Of a stretch of DNA of 64,000 nucleotides, positions 18,434 through 25,785 are shown in pieces (positions within the stretch are counted from its first letter, which is position 1; each line of letters opens with the position of its first letter). The stretch comes from Gelatiniphilus marinus. GTDB taxonomy: Bacteria > Bacteroidota > Bacteroidia > Flavobacteriales > Flavobacteriaceae. The stretch lies in assembly GCF_042678305.1 (NCBI RefSeq), contig NZ_JBHUDT010000001.1, one strand, 5' to 3'. Made by a program: the position numbers and the translations under genes. Below the pieces are notes generated by a model. That model made no database searches and was not told where the DNA came from. It worked only from the letters and a program-made list of their open reading frames with translations.

Positions 18434-19891
18434 ATGAAAACAAGATTTACTTTATTATTTGGCCTGTTATTTTCTTATTTGTGCATGGGAAATAACATAA
18501 CGGTAAGCAATATTACTTTAGAAAATTTAAACGAATCCGAGAGTTGGGTGCAAGTGGAATTCGACTTAAGTTGGGAAAACTCATGGCGCATTAGTGCTGG
18601 CCCTTCCAATTGGGATGCCGCCTGGGTATTTATTAAATACCGCGTAAACAGTGGTAATTGGGCTCATGCGCAATTGGCACAGACCGATTTTGTTACCGCA
18701 GCCGGTAGCACCATTGATGTAACCAATGATGGTGTTGGCGCTTTTGTTTACAGAGACAGCGACGGTAGTGGTAATATCAATCTGCAAAATATGCGCTTAC
18801 GATGGGATTATGGTTCTATAGATACCAATGATATTATTGACATTCAAGTATTTGCCATAGAAATGGTATATGTGCCACAAGGTGAGTTTTCGGTTGGTGG
18901 CAGCACAGGAAATGAAAGTGGCAAATTCTACTCCTTTTTTTCTTTTGTTCCTTATAAAATAACATCGGAAAATGCTATTACAGTTGCTACCGGTGCTGGC
19001 AACCTGTATTATGGGCAACCTAGTGGTTCCGACACAGGAGATCGATTAGGCCCCATTCCCTCTACGTTTCCAAAAGGATTCAACGCTTTTTACTGTATGA
19101 AATATGAAGTAAGCCAAGGCCAGTGGGTAAGCTTTTTTAACACACTTACCGATACCCAAAAAACAAACAACGATATTACTGGTTCTATCGGAAAAAATTC
19201 GGATGCTCCGTTTGCCCGAAACACAATTTCATGGGAAGATGGCAGTGCCACTGCCACTACAACAAGTCCAGACATTGCCTTAAATTATGTTGCAACTACA
19301 TATACGCTGGCTTATTTGGATTGGGCAGGCCTTAGGCACATAACCGAACTGGAATATGAAAAAGCATGCAGAGGACCTATTGCCCCAAAAGCAAATGAAT
19401 TTGCCTGGGGAAACTCAAATATTGCCACAACAGCATACACCTATATTAACGAATCTCAACCTGCTGAGTTGGTAACCAACCCGGAAACAGGTACTGGAAA
19501 TGCTAACTATACAGTAACAAATGGCACCCCGAGCGGTCCCAAACGCTGTGGCATTTTTGCCGCCAGTGCCATAAACAAAACCCGTGAGGAAACTGGCGGC
19601 AGCTATTACGGCATCATGGAATTAACAGGAAATCTTTACGAACGTTGCATAACCGTTGGGCTTCCCGAAGGCAGGGCCTTTACCGGCACGCATGGCGATG
19701 GTGTATTAACAACAGCCGGAGCCTCCAATGTAAGCTCATGGCCCACAAATGCTACGGGCATTGGGTATAGAGGTGGATCTTATGCAAATGGCACGGACTT
19801 TATAAGAGTATCCGATAGATATGATGCCGCCAACGCTATAACAAATGGCAATACTAGATTAGGCTTCCGTGGCGGTCGTACAGCTGAATAA
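18434..19891 (+). CDS. Secreted SUMF1/formylglycine-generating-enzyme-like domain protein
   Basis: The 485-residue protein has a signal peptide (about 1-19), an N-terminal beta-rich domain (about 20-145, with WVQVEFDLSWENSWR) and a C-terminal FGE-sulfatase fold. The latter shows the family landmarks VPQGEFSVGG (about 153-162), F-Y-C-M-K-Y-E-V-S-Q-G-Q-W (about 220-232), HITELEYEKACRGP (about 297-310), the EFAWGN segment, GIMELTGNLYER (near 397-408) and the end GYRGGSY ... RLGFRGG. Many bacterial members are not sulfatase-maturating enzymes but ligand-binding or structural modules; I would not assign enzyme activity. It is followed after 13 bp by a type IX cargo protein. Confidence 0.85.
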   Translation: MKTRFTLLFGLLFSYLCMGNNITVSNITLENLNESESWVQVEFDLSWENSWRISAGPSNWDAAWVFIKYRVNSGNWAHAQLAQTDFVTAAGSTIDVTNDGVGAFVYRDSDGSGNINLQNMRLRWDYGSIDTNDIIDIQVFAIEMVYVPQGEFSVGGSTGNESGKFYSFFSFVPYKITSENAITVATGAGNLYYGQPSGSDTGDRLGPIPSTFPKGFNAFYCMKYEVSQGQWVSFFNTLTDTQKTNNDITGSIGKNSDAPFARNTISWEDGSATATTTSPDIALNYVATTYTLAYLDWAGLRHITELEYEKACRGPIAPKANEFAWGNSNIATTAYTYINESQPAELVTNPETGTGNANYTVTNGTPSGPKRCGIFAASAINKTREETGGSYYGIMELTGNLYERCITVGLPEGRAFTGTHGDGVLTTAGASNVSSWPTNATGIGYRGGSYANGTDFIRVSDRYDAANAITNGNTRLGFRGGRTAE

Positions 19892-19904
19892 TATCCATAA
19901 AACC

Positions 19905-20753
19905 ATGAAACATCTATTTATAACACTATGTGCTGTCTGTATTAGCCCGTTTGCAAATGCCCAATTTGCAGGTGGCGATAACGAAGGAAGCGATACCTCA
20001 CCATTACATGGTAGCCGCCTTAATGGAGAAATAGCTTCATTTTCGGTGCTTTATCAAGGTGGTTTTGGCGATGGCTTTAATGCAGATAAAAATCAAGGGC
20101 TGCTCATTAATCAACCCTTTACAATTTTCCACGGAAGTTCTGGAGATGGGTTTTCCATTAATATGGCATCCAGCACAATAACCGGTAGTAATGTGAATAG
20201 TATGTACGGCGGAAAGTTTGGTGATGGCTTCTCCAAAGATAACCTACAATCCGTTCTTAACGGACAGGATTTAAACGTTTTATATGTTGGCAACTCTGGC
20301 GACGGGTATGATGCCGAAGTATTAAACGGCACATTTCTTAAAGGGTTTATCGCTGAAATTTTTAATGGTGGAGATGGTGATGGTTTTGCTAATTTGTTAA
20401 AATCGGACACCTATTTATCGGGGCTTATGTTGATGCTTTACCAGGGCGGAAACGGCGACGGCTTTGATGCCGATTTACTAACAACCGCATTAACGCTGGA
20501 TGTGGTAGAACACCTGATTGAAATGGATGTGCTGCTATACCCTAATCCGGCAAACCATTTGGTTAACATTAAAGCTGGTAACGGCATCATCATTAAAGCT
20601 ATAGATTTATATGATATATCGGGAAAAAAGATTGAAGTTAAATTATCGAACAAAAACCAATTGAACGTAAGTAATCTGCCTGATGGCATTTACCTAATAA
20701 ATATATATTCTGAAACAGGAGCGGTGAGCAAAAAACTTATTGTTAAAAAATAA
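19905..20753 (+). CDS. GDGF-repeat secreted protein with type IX sorting domain
   Basis: The ATG at 19905 starts a signal peptide (MKHLFITLCAVCISPFANAQ); the ATG at 19869 lies inside the preceding gene and would spoil it. The mature part has six imperfect repeats of about 30-45 residues, each with G-x-x-GDG-F/Y (FGDGF, SGDGF, FGDGF, SGDGY, DGDGF, NGDGF), and no enzyme motif. The C-terminal 75 residues (LLYPNPANHLVNI ... LYDISGK ... LPDGIYLINI ... KKLIVKK) are a type A sorting domain. That directs export across the outer membrane by the type IX system and surface attachment. It is probably co-transcribed with the SUMF1 gene. Biological role is unknown. Confidence 0.85.
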   Translation: MKHLFITLCAVCISPFANAQFAGGDNEGSDTSPLHGSRLNGEIASFSVLYQGGFGDGFNADKNQGLLINQPFTIFHGSSGDGFSINMASSTITGSNVNSMYGGKFGDGFSKDNLQSVLNGQDLNVLYVGNSGDGYDAEVLNGTFLKGFIAEIFNGGDGDGFANLLKSDTYLSGLMLMLYQGGNGDGFDADLLTTALTLDVVEHLIEMDVLLYPNPANHLVNIKAGNGIIIKAIDLYDISGKKIEVKLSNKNQLNVSNLPDGIYLINIYSETGAVSKKLIVKK

Positions 20754-20909
20754 TTCACAAATTGCTAACTATTTCGTTTGAATTTAACACAAAACTATTC
20801 AGTAAAAAATGCTAATAAATTTATACGATTCCTCAGAAAACAAAAAACAATAACCTAAACACAGAACAAACGATTATAGATGCACAATAACATAAAATAA
20901 GTAGCCCGA

Positions 20910-20937
20910 TGTTACAAATGTGCTATGTTTTGTTACA
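20910..20937 (+). promoter_or_regulatory. TGTTACA direct-repeat operator candidate 2
   Basis: TGTTACA at 20910-20916 and 20931-20937, 21 bp apart start to start, in a context almost identical to 18214-18241 (AAATGTnCTATGTTT between them and ATATAT after). Confidence 0.55.
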
Positions 20938-21023
20938 TATATAGCATGTGTTAAGACTTAATAATTCTAATTTTAAATCAGCATTAAAAACTGTTAAAGT
21001 GTGTTTTTCACAGCTATTAAATA

Positions 21024-21173
21024 ATGCCAGAGCTAACTAAAATAAACGAAGACGAAAATAAGGAACATCCTATATATTTAAGCATAGATCATTTAAAAGA
21101 TGGCCGTTACAAACTAAACATAACTCTTAAAAACAAGGTAATAAAATCTATCAAACTGAATAAAAATATATAA
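21024..21173 (+). pseudogene. Truncated copy of the 84-residue small protein gene
   Basis: Reading from the ATG (MPELTKINEDENKEHPIYL) it matches the small protein at 22743-22997 for 49 codons. It then meets TAA because 16-17 bp present in the other copy (the ESQKH region) are missing. The sequence beyond the stop still resembles the rest of the intact gene, so this is a decayed paralogue rather than a designed short peptide. A 49-residue product could still be made. Confidence 0.7.
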
Positions 21174-21274
21174 AGACGCTATTAATCAAGTCTGTAAAGG
21201 GGAATAACAAAAACGTTAGTTGGCGTTGTTCCCTTTTCAATTTAAAATCAATTAACCATTATAAAATTATAGTT

Positions 21275-22429
21275 ATGAAAACAAAGTATATCCTTACCGC
21301 AATTTTACTATTCTTAATAACAGGAATGAGTTTTTCACAAAACTTTCATGACAAACCAAATAATGAAACAGATGGTGATTTCCCATCTAAATGGGATTTA
21401 ATAAAAGGTTCTGCTCAAATTGACACGTTTCAAGGCGAAAAAGTAATTTCGTTATCAAATGGTGCGATAATTACACCTTTATTAAACAGTAAAAGCTACT
21501 TAGCCGATTCATTTACATTAGAATTTGAAGCTTATTTTAATGTGGTTAGAAAAGGCCCTACCGAACAACATTATAGCATTAGGTTTTGGGATAGCAGTGA
21601 TCGAATTATCTTCAAAAACAGTATTGGAAAAGGATGGTACGGCCCTGTCAAAATTTTTAGACATGGCGCTTATCTTTATGGTAATGACGAAATAAATAAG
21701 AGAAACATAGCTCACAATGTCTTTAACAATGATCATGCCCAAAAAAAAGAAGCCACTTGGCGCTTTATTGCAATACATTTTAATAAAGGTTCATTAAAAG
21801 TATCTATTGATGGGAACCAGATAATTAATGTGCCAAAGTACAAATTCAAACCTGCCATCATTACCATTGGAGGTGAAACCTTAGAGACTGGCAATGCTTT
21901 TGTTCGAGCTATAAAAAACGTTAAACTAACTGGTATCAAATCATCTAAACCAAATCAAGCAGGCACAAAAATAGTGCTGGTTATTGATAAAGAAACCAAC
22001 CAAGTTCAGAATATAGAATTGTTTGAAAGCATGCAAAATACAGAGCTTGTCAATGCAAAATATCCAAACAGCAGTTTCCGTTTAGGTATTTTATATGGTG
22101 ATTATGTGGTACAACCTTTAAAAAATTCTGCGATTTCTATTAACACCTCAAAAGCGTATTTACCTGGGGATCAGTTTCTTCCTGGTGATCAATTTTTACC
22201 GGGAGACCAGTTTCTTCCTGGTGACCAATTCCTTCCGGGTGATCAGTTCCTTCCAGGAGATCAGTTTCTTCCAGGTGACCAATTTTTTCCTGACGACCCG
22301 CCTTTCTTACCAGGAGATCAGTTTAATAAGGGCAAGCAATTCCTTCCTGGTGATCAATTTAATATGAGAATCATAAAAGCAAAAATACTAGCTACAACAA
22401 ACAATAAAGTCCTTTTAAAAGTAGAATAG
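21275..22429 (+). CDS. Secreted LPGDQF-repeat protein with lectin/LamG-like N-terminal domain
   Basis: The 384-residue protein has a signal peptide (about 1-21, ending GMSFSQ). A beta-rich domain (about 25-225; PSKWDLIKGSAQID, FTLEFEAYFN, SIRFWDSS, FNKGSLKVSIDGNQI) resembles the concanavalin-like N-terminal part of some flavobacterial OmpA-family proteins. The most striking part, residues about 296-364, is a row of hexapeptides: nine LPGDQF units, seven consecutive, with two degenerate units (FPDDPPF and NKGKQF). The 18-bp DNA units use varied synonymous codons, so the peptide repeat is maintained by selection rather than by recent slippage. A short basic tail follows. No OmpA domain is present. 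Function is unknown. Confidence 0.8.
   Translation: MKTKYILTAILLFLITGMSFSQNFHDKPNNETDGDFPSKWDLIKGSAQIDTFQGEKVISLSNGAIITPLLNSKSYLADSFTLEFEAYFNVVRKGPTEQHYSIRFWDSSDRIIFKNSIGKGWYGPVKIFRHGAYLYGNDEINKRNIAHNVFNNDHAQKKEATWRFIAIHFNKGSLKVSIDGNQIINVPKYKFKPAIITIGGETLETGNAFVRAIKNVKLTGIKSSKPNQAGTKIVLVIDKETNQVQNIELFESMQNTELVNAKYPNSSFRLGILYGDYVVQPLKNSAISINTSKAYLPGDQFLPGDQFLPGDQFLPGDQFLPGDQFLPGDQFLPGDQFFPDDPPFLPGDQFNKGKQFLPGDQFNMRIIKAKILATTNNKVLLKVE
22160..22366 (+). repeat. 18-bp coding tandem repeat (LPGDQF units)
   Basis: Eleven consecutive units in frame, nine encoding LPGDQF. Unit sequences differ at third positions (CCT/CCG/CCA, GGG/GGT/GGA, CAG/CAA, CTT/TTA). It is protein-coding, not a CRISPR or satellite array. 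Confidence 0.9.
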
Positions 22430-22431
22430 TT

Positions 22432-22614
22432 ATAAAACCAAAATTAATTTTGTTAGTGTTTCTTCTTTTTTCTGGGTTACAAACCCAAGCACAACTATTA
22501 GACGAGTTAAAGAAAAGAGTCAAAGAAAAAGGGCTGGAAACCAGAGAAGTTTCACTTGACACGTCTGATAATGCAAAGCACAGAACAAACGATTATAGAT
22601 GCACAATAACATAA
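22432..22614 (+). pseudogene. Remnant of a secreted-protein gene, cut by the duplicated block
   Basis: A frame opening with ATA at 22432 reads a signal peptide (KPKLILLVFLLFSGLQTQAQ) and a charged helix (LLDELKKRVKEKGLETREV). After codon 48 it runs into the start of the duplicated block at about 22579 and ends at TAA 22612-22614. There is no ATG; the usual start seems lost. It looks like the 5' end of an OmpA-like envelope protein gene whose remainder was removed when copy 2 of the duplication arrived. Confidence 0.6.
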
Positions 22615-22988
22615 AATAAGTAGCCCGATGTTGCCAATGTGCTATGTTTTGTTACATATATAGCATGTATTAAGACTTAATAATTCTAATTTTAAATCAG
22701 CATTAAAAACTGTTAAAGTGTGTTTTTCACAGCTATTAAATAATGCCAGAGCTAACTAAAATAAACGAAGACGAAAATAAGGAACATCCTATATACCTAA
22801 GCATAGATCATTTAAAAGATGGCCATTATAAACTAAACATAACTCTAAAAAGCAAGGTAATAAAATCTATCAAACTGAATAAAAATATAGAAAGCCAAAA
22901 ACATATAAAGACGCTATTAATCAATTCTGAAAAGGGAATAACAAAAACTATTGTTGGCGTTGTTTCCTTTTTATTTAAAAACTTATTA
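22579..22988 (+). repeat. Direct duplication, copy 2 (about 410 bp)
   Basis: Second copy of the block at 20860-21250. It keeps the intact 84-codon ORF. Its left junction interrupts the secreted-protein remnant. Confidence 0.85.
22629..22656 (+). promoter_or_regulatory. TGTTACA direct-repeat operator candidate 3 (degenerate)
   Basis: TGTTGCC at 22629-22635 and TGTTACA at 22650-22656, again 21 bp apart. The first half-site has lost two consensus bases relative to the copies at 18214 and 20910. Confidence 0.45.
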
Positions 22989-22997
22989 AGTAGTTAG
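22743..22997 (+). CDS. Small conserved-looking protein, 84 residues, function unknown
   Basis: The protein (MPELTKINEDENKEHPIYLSIDHLKDGHYKLNI...) is charged at the N-terminus, has alternating beta-type residues around 25-50 and a hydrophobic C-terminal helix (TIVGVVSFLFKNLLS). It lacks a signal peptide. A near-identical but truncated paralogue sits at 21024, which shows the ORF has coding character: most differences between the copies are synonymous or conservative. The shared upstream leader and TGTTACA-type site suggest control by the hybrid AraC regulator. Confidence 0.55.
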   Translation: MPELTKINEDENKEHPIYLSIDHLKDGHYKLNITLKSKVIKSIKLNKNIESQKHIKTLLINSEKGITKTIVGVVSFLFKNLLSS

Positions 22998-23138
22998 CAA
23001 CAAACACAACATTTAGTCTTGATCCGTAATTAATTCTTTACCAGAAGAATAACAAAGTGCTTGATTTAGTATCAAATCAAATTAATAGCTTGAAAAATTC
23101 ATTATTCTGTACTTATTCTGTACTACCCTAAATAGAAA

Positions 23139-23164
23139 AAGGCTTTCGATTTCTCGAAAGCCTT
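23139..23164 (-). terminator. Original tRNA-fMet terminator, left outside the island
   Basis: AAGGCTTTCG and CGAAAGCCTT form a perfect ten-pair stem 8 bp beyond the orphan tRNA 3' end at 23173. Before integration it would have followed the tRNA gene directly. Confidence 0.65.
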
Positions 23165-23172
23165 GTCTTCTC

Positions 23173-23216
23173 TAGTAGCGGGAACTGGACTCGAACCAGT
23201 GACCTTCGGGTTATGA
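23173..23216 (-). other. Attachment site attL (44-bp repeat; 3' fragment of tRNA-fMet)
   Basis: Identical over 44 bp to 41285-41328. It contains the anticodon loop through to the 3' end of the initiator tRNA but not the 5' half, so it is a displaced fragment left by tyrosine-recombinase integration, not a working tRNA. Confidence 0.92.
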
Positions 23217-23268
23217 TTACCAAGTAGTTACACATAAATAACATAATATGTATGCCGAAAAGTGTGCC

Positions 23269-23613
23269 TTATTTACTCTGCAATACTATTTGGCAATGGT
23301 ATTTATCTTTGATTAGAACTTCAATAGTTACCTCTTTAAATGCACACTGATTAACTTTAGATTTTAGATAACTGTAATGAGATAGCTCAAAATCGCAAAT
23401 TACACTATAGAGTATATCTCCGTTATACTGTAAGATTACATTATTTGAAAATGGTATTCCAAATAGTGTTTTAAAATCTCCTTTTATATACTCATAATTT
23501 TCATACTCTAATTCATTACTAAAAGTTGATTTTAAAGTCTTAAGATTAAACTCATTTAACTCATACTGTTCTCCAATCTTAAATGGTAACTCTTTTAATA
23601 AGGAATTACACAT
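23269..23613 (-). CDS. Hypothetical protein, 114 residues
   Basis: This small soluble-looking protein (MCNSLLKELPFKIGEQYELNEFN...) has no signal peptide, membrane helix or recognised motif; alternating residues suggest a beta-rich fold. It starts 3 bp after the stop of the lipoprotein gene upstream on the same strand, so the two may be co-transcribed. It is the first gene inside the left end of the island. Function unknown. Confidence 0.5.
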   Translation of the reverse strand: MCNSLLKELPFKIGEQYELNEFNLKTLKSTFSNELEYENYEYIKGDFKTLFGIPFSNNVILQYNGDILYSVICDFELSHYSYLKSKVNQCAFKEVTIEVLIKDKYHCQIVLQSK

Positions 23614-23616
23614 ACC

Positions 23617-24006
23617 TTAATTAAAAGTATATTGATACTGATAACTTTGTTGGTTTATAGTTTCTTGATGTACATTAACACCATTCACAGAACCATAAAA
23701 ACGCATTTCAGCTTGAGAAGAATCTTCTATATAGAATTCTAAATCAAAGCTTGCTGTATTCTCTGGAATCTCTATACTAACTATATTTTGAGTATAATCG
23801 AAATCTGAATTAATTGTTGACTCTGTACCATCTTCTAAAGTCAATGTAGTTGTTAATCCTACAGATACCCAACTTTCAAGAGAACCTGTTGTAAACTCTA
23901 CTATATGAGATTGGCTAATTTGCTGTTCTTCTCCTTGATTGTCATCATCACTTGAACAGGCTGTAAATGCAAAAATCGCTATTAATGCTAAAAAAATATT
24001 CTTCAT
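23617..24006 (-). CDS. Small lipoprotein, function unknown
   Basis: The 129-residue protein has a short signal and lipobox (LALIAIFAFTAC, Cys17) followed by SSDDD, an acidic tract that in Bacteroidetes acts as a lipoprotein surface-export signal. The mature part is beta-rich with no recognised domain. It lies in the island between the DUF3127 gene and a small hypothetical gene, all on the minus strand. A surface lipoprotein in an otherwise DNA-metabolism island could be a surface-exclusion or moron-type gene, but this is inference. Confidence 0.6.
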   Translation of the reverse strand: MKNIFLALIAIFAFTACSSDDDNQGEEQQISQSHIVEFTTGSLESWVSVGLTTTLTLEDGTESTINSDFDYTQNIVSIEIPENTASFDLEFYIEDSSQAEMRFYGSVNGVNVHQETINQQSYQYQYTFN

Positions 24007-24039
24007 AATTTATTATTTATTGGTTAATTGATTTTTTTG

Positions 24040-24399
24040 TTAAAATGGCAAGTCATTATCTGCTTCATCTAAAAAGCTAACTGGTTCTTGCTGTGTTTGG
24101 ATTTGAGGTGTAGGCTGTTCACTATTTACAAGCTCTATTCTCCAACCTTGAATAGCATTAAAGTATTTAGCTACTCCCTCTGGATTAATCCACTCTCTAC
24201 CTCTTAAATTAAGAGCTATTTTCACTTCTTGACCTACAACATAACTATCTAGCAAATCACACTTATCTTGTATGAACTCTACTAAAATATGTTGAGGATA
24301 CTGTTCTTCTGTAGTTATAACAACCTCTCTTTTTCTGAAGCCATTATCACCTAGGACTTGAGTCCCATTTAAAATTTTTATCTTTCCTATTAAGTCCAT
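24040..24399 (-). CDS. DUF3127 protein, ssDNA-binding-like
   Basis: The 119-residue protein has the DUF3127 pattern: an N-terminal GKIKILNGTQVLGDNGFRKREVVITTEEQYPQHI stretch with the conserved FRKRE-V-V-x-T, then GQEVKIALNLRGREW and KYFNAIQGWRIE near 75-95. This is an OB-fold-like architecture. The tail ends in DNDLPF, reminiscent of the acidic tip of SSB proteins that binds partner enzymes. It probably coats ssDNA during element replication or recombination. Its start overlaps the end of the upstream ORF by 53 bp. Confidence 0.75.
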   Translation of the reverse strand: MDLIGKIKILNGTQVLGDNGFRKREVVITTEEQYPQHILVEFIQDKCDLLDSYVVGQEVKIALNLRGREWINPEGVAKYFNAIQGWRIELVNSEQPTPQIQTQQEPVSFLDEADNDLPF

Positions 24400-24706
24400 T
24401 TGTTGACGTTTTAATTTTCATTATAATATCTTTAAGATATACCTCTTCTTTACTAAATGGTTTTGTAGTTTCAAAATTCTTATTTACTCCCTCATATAGT
24501 TCTGTGAATAGTAATTCTACTATAAAAGATTTATGCTCTCTTAAGTTTCTATCAGGAAATTCAGCTTCTAAAGTGTCTTTAATTTTACTTAAACCAATGT
24601 ATCTTTCTTCATGTTTAAATAACCACCAAGCAACTTTATCCCTACTACAAAAACCTTCAAGATTTAATAGAGCTTCTAGCTCGTCTATTACCTCTTTAAA
24701 CCTCAT
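24347..24706 (-). CDS. Hypothetical protein, 119 residues
   Basis: A charged, largely helical protein (MRFKEVIDELEALLNLEG...) with no signal, membrane helix or motif I recognise. The last 53 bp overlap the DUF3127 gene in another frame, and it starts 1 bp after the stop of the membrane-protein gene upstream. The tight packing supports its being translated as part of the minus-strand run 25301 to 23269. Function unknown. Confidence 0.5.
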   Translation of the reverse strand: MRFKEVIDELEALLNLEGFCSRDKVAWWLFKHEERYIGLSKIKDTLEAEFPDRNLREHKSFIVELLFTELYEGVNKNFETTKPFSKEEVYLKDIIMKIKTSTNGLNRKDKNFKWDSSPR

Positions 24707-24707
24707 A

Positions 24708-25301
24708 TTAACCTATTCTATTTATAGAATTTTTAAAATTGAGTTTACTATAAAACTCTATGAACAATTGTCTCACCTTTAAAGAATAACCTTCATATAC
24801 CATTATCGACTTACTTCCCTTACTACTATTTGAAGTACTAAAAAAGATAAAGTCACTTTCAAACTTATCAGAATCAGAACTTTCTACATTAATTGGACTG
24901 AACTCAAGTATTCTTTTACCTGCATGATTCAACTCATAAACATTAAGACCTTCAAAAATTAATTTATAGGGCACTTCACTAGATGATAGTAACTTATAAG
25001 GAACATAAATAAGCCCTGTGAATGAAAGTAATATCATTAAAATATTATCACTAAACAATGCTAGTACACTTACAACTAAAAGCACTAATAGAACAACATA
25101 AAAATGCTCAAACATCAAATGTTTATGTAGCATATTTCTATGGTTTGTATTCACAAAAACCAAACTATTAGCATTGTTTTTAGAAGTTTTCAACTCATAA
25201 TCAATAAAATTATCTTTATCCTTATAAAGGTCTAAAACAACATTTTCTTTAGACCTCAATGAGTCCTTATTTTCTGTAATTCTTGAAATATTTAGTTTCA
25301 T
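24708..25301 (-). CDS. Predicted membrane protein, 197 residues
   Basis: Two adjacent hydrophobic helices around residues 66-105 (FYVVLLVLLVVSVLALF and ILMILLSFTGLIYVPY) separate a charged N-terminal part from a C-terminal region of about 90 residues, a shape like small PH-domain or YcxB-type membrane proteins. No catalytic residues are seen. It is the first gene of the minus-strand run and is divergent from the XRE regulator at 25396, sharing a 94-bp region with palindromic operator-like sites that probably govern it. Confidence 0.55.
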   Translation of the reverse strand: MKLNISRITENKDSLRSKENVVLDLYKDKDNFIDYELKTSKNNANSLVFVNTNHRNMLHKHLMFEHFYVVLLVLLVVSVLALFSDNILMILLSFTGLIYVPYKLLSSSEVPYKLIFEGLNVYELNHAGKRILEFSPINVESSDSDKFESDFIFFSTSNSSKGSKSIMVYEGYSLKVRQLFIEFYSKLNFKNSINRIG

Positions 25302-25336
25302 ACTGTATTAATCTATAATTAACAAACATACTTATT

Positions 25337-25386
25337 TTATCATTTATGATAACCAAAACAACACAGTTAATTATCATTTTTGACAA
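25337..25386. promoter_or_regulatory. Pair of operator-like palindromes for the XRE regulator
   Basis: TTATCATTTATGATAA (25337-25352) is a perfect 16-bp palindrome, and TTATCATTTTTGACAA (25371-25386) is an imperfect second copy, 34 bp downstream. They occupy the gap between the divergent membrane-protein gene and the XRE gene, the usual place for autoregulatory operators. Confidence 0.5.
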
Positions 25387-25395
25387 CTAGATAAT

Positions 25396-25638
25396 ATGTG
25401 TTTTAAAATGGATGATAAAGACCAACTTCAAATAGCAATTGGAAAACGAGTTAAAATGTTAAGAGAAAAGCAAAGAATTGCTCAACAAGACCTTGCTGCT
25501 AAATGTAATATTGAAAAATCTAACTTTAGTCGTTTAGAAGCTGGTGGAACCAATCCTACTTTATACACTTTAAAAAGGATTGCTGATAATTTAGGTATCA
25601 CTTTATGTGATATTGTAAACCTAGAGGATAAAAAGTAA
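25396..25638 (+). CDS. XRE-family helix-turn-helix regulator
   Basis: The 80-residue protein (possible alternative start at Met5, 25408) is a single HTH_3 domain: IGKRVKMLREKQRIAQQDLAAKCNIEKSNFSRLEAGGTNPTLYTLKRIADNLGITLCDIV. Residues about 28-60 form the helix-turn-helix, with the typical N-P-T-L-x-T-L segment. It has no other domain, so it resembles small phage/island repressors. Divergent orientation and the palindromes upstream suggest it controls itself and the minus-strand genes on the left of the island. Confidence 0.85.
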   Translation: MCFKMDDKDQLQIAIGKRVKMLREKQRIAQQDLAAKCNIEKSNFSRLEAGGTNPTLYTLKRIADNLGITLCDIVNLEDKK

Positions 25639-25744
25639 GATTTAGCTATTAATACTAATCTATAGGACTTACAAACTGCAAATTTTCACTTAGAAAGACT
25701 ACTCACACACTCTTTCACACATAAACAAAAGACAAAAAGTCCCA

Positions 25745-25785
25745 CTTTTTCCAATTCACTATATATAGAAATGGAAAAAAGAGGA
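25745..25785 (-). terminator. Terminator after the RadC-like gene
   Basis: TTTTTCCA (25746-25753) pairs with TGGAAAAA (25772-25779) and flanking AGTCC/GGACT lengthen the stem; read on the minus strand it ends in a T-rich tail. A very similar hairpin follows the helicase-like gene at 37408-37441. Confidence 0.55.

Larger units (their letters stand above)
20860..21250 (+). repeat. Direct duplication, copy 1 (about 390 bp)
   Basis: This stretch is nearly identical to 22579-22988 over its whole length, apart from scattered substitutions and a 16-17 bp deletion near 21170. It holds an operator-like TGTTACA pair, about 110 bp of leader and a small ORF. The two copies flank the LPGDQF-repeat gene in the same orientation, so recombination between them would delete that gene. 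Confidence 0.85.

Noticed and set aside
22160..22366. Possible CRISPR array
   Set aside because: The 18-bp units are in frame, coding, contiguous without spacers and vary at silent positions.
23102..23123. Tandem 11-bp repeat TTATTCTGTAC next to the left boundary
   Set aside because: Only two units outside the island; no clear link to integration.
23173..23216. Second tRNA gene
   Set aside because: Only the 3' half of tRNA-fMet is present; it is the displaced attachment fragment.
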